Origin: Acanthochromis polyacanthus
Lineage: Eukaryota; Chordata; Actinopteri; Pomacentridae
Reading direction: 5' to 3'
Length of the DNA stretch: 64,000 nt
Assembly: GCF_021347895.1 (NCBI RefSeq)
Contig: NC_067121.1
Coordinates: 29,623,974 to 29,687,973, forward strand
Of this stretch, positions 1 to 29,330 are shown one piece after another (positions within the stretch are counted from its first letter, which is position 1; the number at the start of each line of letters is the position of its first letter). A program made the position numbers and the translations under genes. The notes below the pieces were generated by a model. The model was not told where the DNA came from. It ran no database searches and saw only the letters and a program-made list of their open reading frames with translations.

Positions 1-359
1 GAAAAATCAAAGCAGGCAAAAAGGATAGCAACTTGTAAGATTAATTTCTTAAAAAAAAAAAAAAAACAGGCCAAAACCCACAGAAAATATGCACATTTGA
101 GGTTTTTCTTGAAAATTAAAAACAAGTACAGAGCACAGTACAAGATTTACTGCAGACCTGCGAGTTGAAATTTGAGGGCCGTTTTGTCTTTAATTAGAAA
201 ATTTGACCTTTCATGCAATGCTAGTTCTTAAAAATACAAAAAAAAAAGAATAATCTTAAAAAAACTCTTGTAGTAGAAACATTCATATCCATTCATGAGC
301 TTAAGAGTATCATAGAGAATACATTGAAGGAGGAACGTCATTTGTGTTTTCCCTAAGAG

Positions 360-500
360 ATCTCTGAACTGTTGTAAAACCATTTTATTGTTTATTTGTT
401 CAATGTTCAATGGCTGCTACCTTGACCAGGTCTCTCTTGTAAAAAGACATCTCTAATCTCAATGGGACTTCCTGGTTACATAAAAGTAAAATAAAATATA
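360..500 (+). mobile_element. 3' tail of a teleost LINE-type retrotransposon
   Basis: The stretch carries the phrase 'ggctgctaccttgaccaggtctc', split here by family divergence, followed by 'atctctaatctcaatggg' and an A-rich end. I recognise this as the tail of a very abundant teleost retroelement. I think it is L2/CR1-like, but the family name is from memory. No reverse transcriptase reading frame is visible upstream, so this is a 5'-truncated copy. Its start is approximate. Confidence 0.45.
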
Positions 501-2233
501 GAATCTACAAACACGAGTATATCATGATGTGCTGGTTGGCCTAATTGATTATGAACCCTTTTCCCAATGCTTTCTAGGCAAAAAGATGAAGCAATCAGTC
601 TTATTTACAGCAGCTCCTAAACAATAACACAGACAGTTGACTCACAGTCTCTCCTCCCCACAAATGCCACAGCTGGTTACCCAGTGACTGGTACTGAACT
701 GCTCCAGTGCACCACTTTGTTGCTGACAGTTCAAAGCAGACAGCACTTGTTAGTCTGTTACATTTAAACTTAAAGGTCATTCCTCCCTGTAGTGATGCTG
801 CACCTACAAAAACATGATCTCACTTCATGTTGATGCTACAGATGAGAAGTCTTCAAATCAGATGGGGATACGTGATCACACATGTGTGCGGGCAGGCAGG
901 CAGGCCTGATCAGCCCATTTGGATAATTAGCTGGGCCATCATTTTATCATTTGTGTCACTGTGTCCCACCGAGCACGAGCACGCACGCATTTTTTTTTCG
1001 TTTCTGTCAGCCTTAGCAACAAGAAAACACGCTTCTCCCATTGGCCTCTTCTCACAAGGAGCTGCCTTCCATTCGCCCTCCTCACTGCCACTCAGCAGAG
1101 GAAGGGAACACTTGCTGTGGCTGCTGCGGATTCAAGGGCAGCAGGGCTGGGTAGGGTTCGGCCTGGATGCGCACTGGATGCTGGAGGGAGGAAAGGAAGG
1201 GGAGGGGGAAAAAAAACACACGTCTGTTATCGTGATGGGTATCTTAATGAAATGCAACTGGCACACTTCTCCGGATGCACGCGTTGTTTTCAATCCAAGC
1301 CCCACTGCGTCCTGTTGTGCCAGTCCAATGAGGCTAATAATTAGGAGCCCGCGCTGTTTTGCAGCATCTCTAGCGTAGACAAATTGTTGCGCCAAATGCA
1401 ACGTTTTCCTCAGCTGTCGGCCCTTGACTGTCATCCTCTGGCGCAGGTTTCTCATCGCCTCAATCATCACTAATCCTGCAGGTAAGCGGGTCGATTCTTA
1501 TTGCGTTACGTTCTCTGAGATGTTTATTGTGCATCACATTGTCATCAGCATCATTGCGTGGCTGCACGATGGCTGCGTGTGTTTGGGATGTGACAGCGCA
1601 AAAAATAACAGAGCAATCCATAATATAAGCAGTGCAATAATGGGAGCCAGACTGTTTAGTAATTATTATGCAATTTGTGAGGCCTGTGATGGACTCTGCT
1701 TCTGATTTATTCCTAAATATTTTTATAATTGTGGATACCATGCCCTAGAATATAAACAATCTGCAGCCTATATAATTGCGTTTGTGAACTGCTCTTTGGG
1801 AAATCCCTTTTGTGCATTTAGGGTTTTTAACAAAAAAAAAAGTAGGTTACAATGGCCTCATTTTGCAAATCTATGCATTTCACGTGCAGCTTTCACGCCA
1901 GACTGCACCGTACTGTAGAGCCTTGTTGTAAAAATGCAGCAACAGCAGCACACTGTTCCGAATGGACTGTAAGCCTTGGCAGACATGTCAGCCTATGTAT
2001 TCAGCAATGCAGACCAAAATACCTGCATGCCTGAGTAACCTTAGGCACGCTTGACTTAAGGGGGTTTGTGGATTTGAGAAGCTCCCCACAGCCATGTTCT
2101 AGTCCTGGTTGGGGTGTTTGACGGATTGTAGGTCAGGAGGAGAGTCCCTGATTTGGATGTTGATCAGTGCGACTGAGGCGGTTGGAGATGTTTATCCAGA
2201 CTGATGACTCATTGTTGATGGCTACAACTGCAA
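501..2233. other. Upstream non-genic region, no confident gene
   Basis: No exon with recognisable protein homology was found. Open frames here, such as the + strand one at 827-1378, have no family features and overlap open frames on the other strand in the same GC-richer block. The part from about 960 to 1480 is richer in G+C and CpG than its surroundings and is treated separately as a possible promoter or leader exon. Confidence 0.5.
960..1481 (+). promoter_or_regulatory. Candidate promoter and non-coding first exon (abhd8?)
   Basis: A GC-richer block contains an inverted CCAAT motif (attgg near 1040) and ends in a good splice donor: 'cctgcag' at 1475-1481 followed by 'gtaagc'. The abhd8 coding exon at 5751 begins with an acceptor upstream of its ATG, so a leader exon must exist somewhere upstream. 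This is the best-looking donor in a CpG-richer context. A second candidate is 'cctccag' then 'gtgagt' near 5298. The assignment is inference; RNA reads are needed to choose. Confidence 0.25.
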
Positions 2234-2264
2234 GATAGATAGATAGGTAGATAGGTAGGTAGGT
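2234..2264. repeat. GATA/GGTA microsatellite
   Basis: A short tetranucleotide tract mixes gata and ggta units, about seven to eight in all. It is a simple repeat with no sign of function. Confidence 0.9.
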
Positions 2265-2864
2265 TTTGCAGGCTGACGGTTGATTTCTGCAGTCTGGAAT
2301 GACTGTGTCTTGTGTTGATGCTCCAGTTTCATGTTTGTTGAGAGACAGCTCAGTCTGTTAGCCTTTACTCAGCTCCAGGTTGTAACCAGATAGCACTTAT
2401 TGCACTGACCTTGAGACCATCCTGCTACCAGTAACAACAACATGCACATGCACCTGCACATGCACCCATCTGTGCACTGCAAGTCAGTGTTTGTAATTCA
2501 CCTTATCAGAGCTCTTGTTAAAACCTTGTTGATTTTGTATTGAGCCAGAAGCAGGTAAAATACAAAGAAACCGTACAAATATGCTGTTTATCAAGTCAAC
2601 TTTTTATGTCGTACCTTTGAAACAACAGCCATGTGCCAAAGCACTTTTCATTCAGGAAACAAGATGAATAATGAAGAGATGAGATTGGAAATTTATTCAG
2701 CAGGTCTAAATATTAATGTTAAGACCCTACAGTATTATTTATGATGGGAATTTACCTGAGTCACTTTGATCTTAAGGTTAAAACTCTACACAATGATATA
2801 AAATACAAGTTCACCTGACTAAACTATTGTATACCTATGGTATTATGACTAATGGAGACTTCAA

Positions 2865-3960
2865 AGTAAAGACCCTACTAATTAACACCTATTAAACCCA
2901 GTAAGTCCAGTGATTCCCTATGACCAAGTATATATGCAACAGTAGAGGGACTGAACTCTCATTTAACATGAAAAGACTTCCAGTAGAACCAAGTTTAGGG
3001 AAGGTAGCCATCTACCTTGACTGGTTGGGGTTGAGGATAGAGGTAAGAGACAAAAGACAAAGACAAATAGACAGTAAATGTGATAACATAAACTCTGGAC
3101 AAGACAAGTAAACCACAGATGAGACCCTTGCAGCTCCAGAGTCAGAAATACCTGCAGAGAGGTCACAAACTACCAGAGAGAGAAGACACACGCATGCAAT
3201 AGTGAATATAAATGAACGAAGAGTTAGTTAAGGTAGATAAAGCATATTGGCTAGATTGAAAAACAGGTGAAACTACAATCGCAAAAGAGGAAAGAGAAGA
3301 CTGAGTGAAATCAGGCAACTAATCAGTACGAAACAGCAGGGTGATAAAAGAAACCAAGAGAGACACGACTAGAGCAGCTTCACAAAGAACGAAAACCAAG
3401 GGGAAAATGGCCAATAGTGGGACAGAATTTAATGTGGCGTGAGAAACTGAAAAAGCCTTGTCACTTTTAGTCCTGAGATATGCATGGAGAAACTGACATT
3501 GACCTACATGGCCTCAGACCAGAAAATGGAGTGACAGAGCAGTGATGTGTATTGAGGGCTTCATAAACACAGAGTAGTAAACAGTGGTAAAATTTTGAAC
3601 TCAAATTCACAAAAAGCTAGTGCAAATGAGCCGGAAATGAAGTGATGCGCTGCGTTTTCATCAGTTAGGAGCATAACAGCTGCATTCTGAACTGCAGTCA
3701 GGTCAGGTTAGACTCTTAAACAAAGGGAGCTACAGTATTCTGGCTGGGAGCTAATAGTGCACAGATAACAGTTTCCAGGTCTTCGTGAGCTGCCGGTCAC
3801 AATGCTGCTGACTCAATAAAGTTAAAAGAAGAGTGCAGGAAGACACCAAGACTTGACAACACTGTGCACATTTTCAGACAGTGGTGCATTGCCAACCCTG
3901 TGAACAGAGCTGAGAGAACAAATTCATTTAGCTGCCGGTTACAGTGATGGTGTTAAAACA
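2865..3960 (+). mobile_element. Decayed teleost interspersed repeat, long copy
   Basis: Several landmarks of a long, very common teleost repeat occur in the expected order. They are 'gtaaagaccctac' near 2867, 'ccctatgaccaag' near 2916, 'ccatctaccttgactggttg' near 3008, the 'gaggatagaggtaagagac' stretch, 'aaaattttgaactcaaattc' near 3590, and the 'gctgcattctgaactgcag' and 'gagctacagtattctggctg' pieces near 3680-3750. Order and spacing fit one strongly diverged copy. The short copy at 23221-23395 shares the 5' part of the same family. I do not know its formal family name. Confidence 0.55.
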
Positions 3961-4262
3961 AAACATGTAGTACTTTCTGCATGTGTTCATTTGCATCTGA
4001 AGGGGAGTACAAATAAAGATATATGATATACATATCTATTTCAGTACAGACACTTTATATGGCTTGAGTCTGGAGAAACCTTACCAGCAACAGTATGGAG
4101 TCGAATCATCCATAACAAAGAGAATCAATGAAAATCAATCCACTTGCCATCACTATGTATATACAGTATCTACCATATTAAAATACATCCGTAATGGTTT
4201 ATTCATTTTGTGTTGGATTTTATCAATAACCAAATCTACACATGCTGTTTTGTGAGCAGTAA

Positions 4263-4790
<528 letters not shown>

Positions 4791-5750
4791 TTTAGAGTGT
4801 GTCTTGTTAGCAGTGGTGTGCATGCTGTGCTGTTTCAGTGTCTCTTTAAACAGGCAACAATAAAGTTTAGCCGTGTGCGTAGATGAGACTCTTCCTGTTC
4901 TGCTTCCTAGAGATAACCAGTTTGTGTTTGTATGAAAAGTGAGGACTAATACTGTTTTGTTTGCACCGCGCTGCTACAATACAGTTTAGTTGTGACTGGA
5001 CATGAGCAGGAAAACAATGAGTGCGTTTTCATCTTTGTCCAATGAAAACTGCTATGAAACTGTTAGGAAACATACAGTTGACAGACATGTACACATGCCC
5101 TATGACTGGTGTTTTCTATTTATGTGTATCCTGATTCTGACCACGTGAAAAGGAACAGATATTAATAGCAAACATGGGGCTTGGATTGTGAATGGTCAGT
5201 CTTTGGTGACACTGACACTCTTGTACGGAGCAAGTATTGTTTTTCTGTTTGTTAATCACCGTGAACCTGCTGAATACTGAGGTGCTTTGTCCTCCAGGTG
5301 AGTGTGTTTTAGTGGAGCTTTATTGCTGTTGGAGCTGGACTTATTATTTGCATGGTGTTAAACTGAAAGCATCTTTGCTCCTGCTATGTTTCATTTCACT
5401 AAACATTGGCTCTGGATTGATGAAAAGATACAGATAACCATTTCATTCTCACTCTGTTGCTAGGAAACAGCTTGGGCCCAACTTTGTAGGAATCAAGCTG
5501 TTCCCAATTGCTTCCAGCTGACATCTGCTAACATTGCAAACATTTATATTGTTTGAAATGTTTGAACGTGGGAGAACAAATGATTTCTGAAAAGTAGGCC
5601 AACCGACTCCAAGTACCCACCACTGTGTTCATACAATGTGTTTTTACACTTTGTACTTTTTTGTACATCGACATTATCTGCTTCTTGTTTTTTGTTCGCT
5701 GTGTTTAAAATGGAGCATTTCAGTGATGATCTGTTATCTGTGTGATGCAG
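4791..5750. other. Non-coding DNA upstream of abhd8
   Basis: No recognisable exon or repeat was found. The region ends at a plausible splice acceptor, 'tgatgcag' at 5743-5750, which precedes the abhd8 start codon by nine bases. A donor-like 'cctccag' followed by 'gtgagt' near 5298 could mark an alternative leader exon. Confidence 0.4.
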
Positions 5751-5759
5751 GGAAGCACC

Positions 5760-7629
5760 ATGCTGACCAGCATCACTGAAGGGATACTGTGCTGCCTGAC
5801 TGGGAAAGCTGCCAGTCTTGTCTTGCCTTTGGAGTCATCAGAGCCCTCTGACGGCTTTGAGTTTGTGGAGGTGAAACCTGGAAGAGTCCTGCGAGTTCGG
5901 CATATCGTCCCTGAGCGTCAGAACATAGAAACAGAAAAGGAAGTTACAGGAAAGGAGAAGACAGAAGCAGACTGTGATGACTCTCCTGAAGATGACAATA
6001 ATGACAGTGACACCAGCAGCAGTGTTCACTGTAAGAGGAAGATCACAGTCTACCGCAACGGCCAGCTAGTGATTGAGAATCTTGGGGATGTTTTGCACTC
6101 TGAGATCTTGCAATGTCAGGATGGGGATTTGGAGCCCTGTAGCACCGTAGAGGTGGAGCTTGCTGACTATAAAGAAATAGCTTCTTCCCCAGACCCTAAC
6201 CCTGTTCCGCCTCCAGTTCCACCACCTCCTGGGGAACAGAAACCTGCTCCGCCTCCTCGCCGCCGCCGTCGCAAACCCAAACGCACAGTGGTCATCGACT
6301 CAAAGAGGGTGATCTCAAGCTGCAAAGGGACGCACTCGGATGTAGCGCTGTTCTTCGTGCATGGGGTTGGAGGCTCTCTGGACATTTGGAGCAGCCAGCT
6401 GGACTTCTTCTCTCGGCTGGGCTATGAGGTCATTGCCCCAGACCTGGCAGGACATGGAGCCAGCACTGCCCCACAGATTGCAGCAGCTTATACCTTTTAT
6501 GCCCTGGCAGAGGACTTGCGTGCCATCTTTAAGAGATACGCTCGTAAACGCAACATTCTCATTGGCCATTCTTACGGGTGAGGATTTCTGAGATATTTTT
6601 ATTGTAAATCATTTGGAAGAGTCTGCGAATTAATTCTACAGAGCAATTTTCTAGCAGTGATTCCCATGTTGCTAACATGCATCTCATTACATTTCTTCCA
6701 GAGTGTCGTTTTGCACCTTCCTGGCCCATGAATATCCTGATCTGGTTCATAAGGTGGTGATGATCAATGGAGGGGGTCCCACAGCTCTGGAGCCCAGCCT
6801 CTGCTCCATCTTCCAGCTGCCATCTTGCGTCCTTCACTGTCTATCTCCCTGTCTGGCCTGGAGCTTCCTCAAGTAAGATCTGCATTTATACAAAGGCAGA
6901 GTTGACTCTAGAAAGAGTGACGTACCACAGTAACTTTTCTCAAAGAAGGAAATATTACAGTCGAAATATTTCAAATATGTCACAAATTGACTTAAAAATG
7001 AAACGAGCACTATTTTCTAGCACTCTTACAATATTTTCAAGTAACGTTTCCTCTCTTATTCTAACCTCTAGAGCTGGATTTGCCCGTCAGGGTGCCAAAG
7101 AAAAGCAGCTGTTGAAGCAGGGCAATGCCTTCAATGTTTCTCCATTTGTCCTGCGAGCCATGATGAGTGGTCAGTACTGGCCTGAAGGGGATGAGGTCTA
7201 CCATGCCGAGCTCACTGTGCCAATCCTCCTGGTTCATGGCATGTGTGACAAGTTTGTGCCCATGGATGAGGACCAGCGCATGGCAGAGGTACAATACATC
7301 TTCATACTTATATATATATTCATAGTTGATTTGTTATATTTAATATGTTATGCCTTATTTGATCTGTGGTACTAAATATGATAATACTCAGCTGTAATTT
7401 TTGGCTCTGTTTCTAGATCCTTCTATTTGCGTTCCTAAAAGTCATCGAGGAAGGAAGTCACATGGTCATGATGGAGTGTCCTGACACCGTCAACACCCTC
7501 CTCCACGAGTTCTTTCTATGGGAGCCTGACATGTCCAGAAAAGACAGCAGCAAGACAGACACAGAGAAGACAGTTGCTGTCAGTGACACTCTTCACACAC
7601 TGAAAATCAATAAGGTTATGGACAAATAA
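5760..7629 (+). CDS. abhd8: Abhydrolase domain-containing protein 8 (complete, 4 coding exons)
   Basis: Coding exons are 5760-6577, 6702-6872, 7072-7288 and 7417-7629. They join in frame to 472 residues; human ABHD8 is about 439. I chose the ATG at 5760 because the product then begins MLTSITEG, like human. An upstream in-frame ATG at 5745 spans the predicted acceptor. The alpha/beta-hydrolase fold shows the HGVGG oxyanion loop at 201-205, the nucleophile elbow GHSYG with Ser271, and likely acid Asp389 and base His417. The N-terminal half has an acidic low-complexity segment (about 65-90), a proline-rich run and a polybasic RRRRRKPKR segment (about 160-175) before the fold. There is no signal peptide or membrane segment, so it is probably intracellular. 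The family is an orphan serine hydrolase whose substrate is unknown to me. Paralogue a or b is not resolved. Confidence 0.95.
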
Positions 7630-9725
7630 CCAACCAGGAGTCTAGTTTTATCACAGAACCAAGCAGAGGGCCTTTTTTGGCAGTTGTTGCGTGTTCTGAA
7701 GGCTCCTAGGCTGAGAGCTGTTATTAACAGGGCCACATCTTAAGGATGTGGACGACTACTGGTGCTCCAAGATAAAGCAGGAAAGAACATTTGATGAGAA
7801 GAACGGATGCAAATACACAGTCAGTTTCTGCTTTGCTTTTTGATACCAGTTTGTGTTCCATTGCATCGTGTTTTGCAAAACGACACAATACCTGGAGGTC
7901 AAAGGGACCGTTTATTCATGATTTGTGTATGAAAGGTTTGTGGTGAAGAACTAACTATTACAAGAAGGCATAAAATCCAGGAAACGGTGTCAAAATTTCC
8001 TCGCTTTTATCTTGAATATTCTGTAAAGTACTGCAGAATTTTTGTCCTGCCTTTATGAAATGATGGACTTGTGGTTGGGTCCATTTTAGATTTGCTGTCA
8101 ATGGGAAATAGACAGAAATAAGATATATTAAACTGAAGAATCGGAGATCTGATTTTCCAGTGATAGAAGTGAAGGACAGCTTATAACAAAATAAAAGCAC
8201 TGATAACAGTGATTGTCAAATACTGACCAGATACTGGTGGGAAATGGGTTCAAGACCTTAAATATATACCAATGTACATGCAAAATGTAATTAATAATTG
8301 CGTCACATGTATACATTAATTATATTATGACAGACAGATAGTTCACTTGCAGTCCAGCCACCTATTAACCACATCCATACAATGTGCAGTGTACACTGTC
8401 AAACACCAACACTCACAGTCATAGCTATCTACTAAAATTGGCTGACAGATTTCCAAATCACAGTGATCTATTTTCCATACGCTGAACTCTAATGTAAAGT
8501 CCAAATCAAAAAAGCTATGTGTCAGTGTTAAGCACAATGTAACCAATTCATCCTTTCATAGTTGCATGAATATTAAGTAACATTCAGTAAGAGATTTCTA
8601 AGAACTGGTTGCAAAAACAGATGTAAACAAAAGGTTCTGTCCCTTGATTTTAGCAGCCATTTCTTCAATGCTATATATTATCCTAAGGATACAAAGTACT
8701 GAGGCCCTGCATGAGTTCAGAATATGAAAAGATATGAGGGTTGTTTCAGACAGTTTCAATATGTTGTCATATATGGAAAAATTCCTGTGCACTCCTGTTT
8801 AACAAAATGGGTGTTCCTCTTAATGTGTAAGTATTATTTTATTTATTTTGATTCTGAAATAACAGCAACCTCCATGACAAGTTGTGGTTGTATTGACCGC
8901 TTTAAGCTGTTGTGTCTCAAGCTGATAAATGCAAAATGAGTGTGTTCTCTACTACTCTGGTTCACTATATTTATCTATTTGTGTCAGACTGAAAGACTGA
9001 GCAGGTCATTTTGCTCAGTGAAAGACATTCATTCGTGGATGCTGCTTTGTCTCATAGTGGGACAGTAAGGTGCAATAAAAGCACAGTCTAATACGCGCCC
9101 TGACAGTGCTCATCTGTTGACTGGATAGTTCACTGTTTTGAGTATAGAAGAAGGTATAAATCGGTGGATTTGAAACTGGGTGTCCAGTGGTAAAAAATCA
9201 CACACGAGTCAGCCAAAGGAGAAAGTCCTCTTAAAATGTGGGAAATCTGTGCTCACCGTGCTGGTCTGTTCTATATGCATTTTCAGAGAATGCTGCTGCA
9301 ACACGACTGGTTTTATGCAACTGGAACAAAATAGAAACAGAGTGGAAATGTAACAGACTTGGTACTGACGGCTCTAAAACACTATATATTCTCTGTGAAA
9401 TTTCCAAAAACCAACAAGTGCTGCTGATTTGATGTACTGTACATCTTCTTTGGTGTAAAAGGTCAGTAAAACTGTATGGACTACAGGGTGCACATGTACT
9501 TCCTCCTATGCTAAAAGTGTGCATATACAAATTGTCAGTGCTCATATGTGCTATATCTTTTTGTGGTTAACAAAAATGTGTTAATGTTATTGTTGCATTT
9601 ATTCATGAGAATCATAATATATGCACTGCCTGAATGTAGATGCATATAACATTATATAGCCTATCAAAACAGTTGGATTCAGTGTATGACTGTGCCTTTC
9701 CTGGCATGAAATAAAACAGATATTC
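7630..9725 (+). promoter_or_regulatory. abhd8 3' UTR and possible polyadenylation sites
   Basis: After the stop codon there is no further exon. AATAAA hexamers lie at 8190-8195, 9074-9079 and 9710-9715, any of which could end the abhd8 transcript. The last is followed by a GT-rich stretch (cgtgttgttgc near 9736), the usual downstream element. The sequence between is A+T-rich without recognisable repeats. Which site is used cannot be told from the sequence. Confidence 0.4.
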
Positions 9726-10525
9726 ACAGCTGAAACGTGTTGTTGCTTATCTGTTTGTTTGTTTCATGAGTGTTGGATGTAATTATAGGAATTTATTAGA
9801 AATTAGGAAACACAGGATGGAAAATGTATTTTACACCAAACAATACAGGTATTTTTTATAGTGGGAAATTAAGCAAGAATAATTGTTCATTGTCATTATT
9901 GCACAAGGATAAAAGCAGCAGATTTGAAAAATAATTATTAGATCACTGTGATCATTGTTTTCTATGTCTTCCTTTGCTGTTCTGTGTCTAAATCAATATT
10001 CATAACCTCATAAATCTCTTCTTTCAGGCACTGTTGAGTCATAATTTAGTTTAGGTTATCCGTTGACTTTACATATTCAGCTTATCCACAAAATAATGAT
10101 GACAATAAAAAGACATCTGGTGTGATTTTTTAATTTTATTTTTACAGTTTCAATACGTCTTGTTTTTAAAAGCACTTTATTGCTCCTATAGAATTTTTCA
10201 AAGGCTTGATTCATGTATTTTAGAGAATACTGAAATTATTTAACTATTTCGATTAAATCGAACAAAAGATTAATGGTGAATTCCCATATATTTAGTCTGT
10301 GAATTGTAAAGACACTAAAATTATATAGCAAATAGATGACTAGTGAGAAAAGATGATTAAACTACTAACATAATAACCTAGAAATGTATCCTCTAATTTT
10401 CTTTATATTAGAAAGTCACACTCTCTGTTTGAAAACTTTATCTAAAGTGCAACAATATAAGCAATATCGTGGCTAATAAAGGTGGTATTTACAAAAAAAG
10501 GTCTCTCCGTCATAAGACGAGTCTT
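9726..10525. other. abhd8-kdm4a spacer
   Basis: A+T-rich DNA without recognisable genes or repeats. It ends where the sequence turns CpG-richer at the kdm4a promoter. Confidence 0.5.
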
Positions 10526-10749
10526 CAGACTCGCCCTCTGATTGGCTGAGCGTCTCCCATGCGTGTTGTGGTAAACAAAATCCGAGCTGCGTGTGCATGC
10601 GTAGATCTGGTAATGGAGGACAGTGATCTACTCACAGGGGGTTAGTTAGCAAGCTATCTTTTCCCTGTTATGTTCCCAGCCGCCGTTTCTATTGATTACT
10701 TGGTATTTTCAACACAAGGGACAACCTCTGAATCAACCGAGAGCAGCTC
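10526..10749 (+). promoter_or_regulatory. kdm4a promoter and non-coding first exon
   Basis: An inverted CCAAT/NF-Y motif (gattggct near 10540) stands just upstream of a CpG-richer stretch with an NRF1-like gcatgcg near 10595. The exon ends at a strong donor, 'gcagctc' then 'gtaagt', with the GT at 10750. Intron 1 would run to the acceptor 'gatctgcag' ending at 12492, giving the exon that holds the kdm4a ATG. The transcription start itself is not placed. A further CCAAT motif lies at about 11405 inside intron 1. Confidence 0.5.
10613..10645 (+). other. Possible 10-residue uORF in the kdm4a leader
   Basis: An ATG at 10613 opens a short frame (MEDSDLLTGG) that closes with TAG at 10643-10645. 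It is about 100 bases before the leader-exon donor. It matters only if transcription starts upstream of it. Confidence 0.3.
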
Positions 10750-12492
10750 GTAAGTGTTTGCATGTCGAGGTAGCTTCCCCACAGAATGTTAACTTCAGAA
10801 CTCACGGTGCTAATCTGGCGGCTAAGCTAGCCGGAACTGCTATCCAGTTTATGTAGACGGTCGGGTATCGTCTAATTCCTGATGTAGGCATCATTGACTT
10901 GGTACTTTCACTGTTTGTAGTGTTTGCGCAACTCGACTCAAATAGGGGTTCAGACGACAAATTAGAGGTTAGCTAGCTGTATTTTTTATTTTCTAAACGT
11001 TAAATTCCTGCCATGATAATGGTAAAGCTAGCTCTCTCTAAGTTTGCTAACAGTACTCGGGATGTAGCTATGATGGAGTCTGCAATTCAGAGATTAGTCT
11101 CATCCCCACACGGTGTTAACGCGAATTAATGGCAGGTTACTTAACGCCGTGTTTTGATAATTGCTTTACACCAAGTTTGCATACAGTGGTGTTTGTTACT
11201 TTGCACTGTCACGAACGTACTGAAGCTAAATGGGACTTGAACACCAGTGCTATGCTATCAGACCAGCTCGTGCTAATTTTACATTATGTGCCGTTACGTG
11301 AATTAGCTCATGTTTCTTTAGCAAGTTAGCATTGCGCTAATGTTAGCTGGCCCGGCTTCAACAGTAGGGCCGTATTAAAGAGACTGTTAAAGAGACGCGG
11401 GTTTAGCCAATCGCGGTCGGTAATATCTTTGTCCCAGCACCGTCCAGGTTAGCCTATCCCACTCCATAGTGAGAAAACGTGTAATTCACCATTGCATAAC
11501 ACACAACAGATACATTTACCTAGACATGTTTCAATAAGGTTATGCTTTCTCTACTATTCAGTTCTTGCGATATTAAGAGTACAAATAGGAGTGATTTAAT
11601 TTGCAGTGGGAAAAATGTGTAGCATCAAGGACACGGCTACTTTTAGAGACACACTGAACAAAACTGTAAATACAGTTTGCAAATGGTCTTCTCTAAAATC
11701 TATTTTAATGTGTTCTCAACCATGGAGTTAGTCAAACACTCTTCTTTCACTATGACCGCCTTAAAATGCAGCTTTATTCAGAAGACACGATGCCACAGAT
11801 AACAAGAGAAAGATGAGAACGAGCTGTTGACACGATACCATGTCAGACAAGGCTTCAGCCAGCCACTTTAACGTCCACAACTCCACCATTTGTTGCCTAA
11901 GGTGTTGTACTATGCTGTAATTTCCCACAGATTGATGCAACAATCAGTCTACTTCATGATGGTCTGGATAGAAGTGTGTGAATTTGACATTTTGTGATTC
12001 TGTCTCCCATGTGGCAATCCTTATAGACTTATTTCTGGTCTATGACCCCACTCGAGCTGCCCGTTAATATTTCCAACATTGTACAGATTTCGTTGTCTCA
12101 TTCTTTTGTAGCGATGCCATTTGTTTGAACACAAATGCTTATTCCCTATGTTACAAAATATAGATGGATTTAATAAAATACTGCATTCTATGTTTTTGTC
12201 CAGTATATTCAGTAGTCACAAACCAGTTGGACAATATTTCTACTGTCAGCAACCACTTTGTGTGCCAAAGTTATGTTAGCACGGCTACTTGCAACAAATA
12301 TTGTTTCGATTTTTACCCATATTGTCATTATTATTATTGCTGTTGTTCAATTTAGCTGTGCAGGTCAAAATGCTCAAGCCAGCTAAAGGCGCTTGTCTGT
12401 TTGTACAAAGGTGGTGTTGTGCTCCATTTAAAATGACACTGCATCAAAATATCGCATTATAATGTCACAATTTCCCCATTTGTGATCTGCAG
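10750..12492 (+). other. kdm4a intron 1
   Basis: The intron lies between the leader-exon donor at 10750 and the acceptor at 12491-12492. Its 5' part, to about 11450, keeps moderate CpG content and CCAAT motifs, suggesting that the promoter-associated region extends into it. No protein-coding exon or recognisable transposon was seen. Confidence 0.45.
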
Positions 12493-12513
12493 GAGCAACC
12501 ATTAAGTCTTGGG

Positions 12514-29330
<16,817 letters not shown>

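Noticed and set aside
827..1378. 183-codon + strand open frame
   Set aside because: No domain or biased codon use, overlapped by open frames on both strands in a GC-richer block; more likely promoter or leader DNA.
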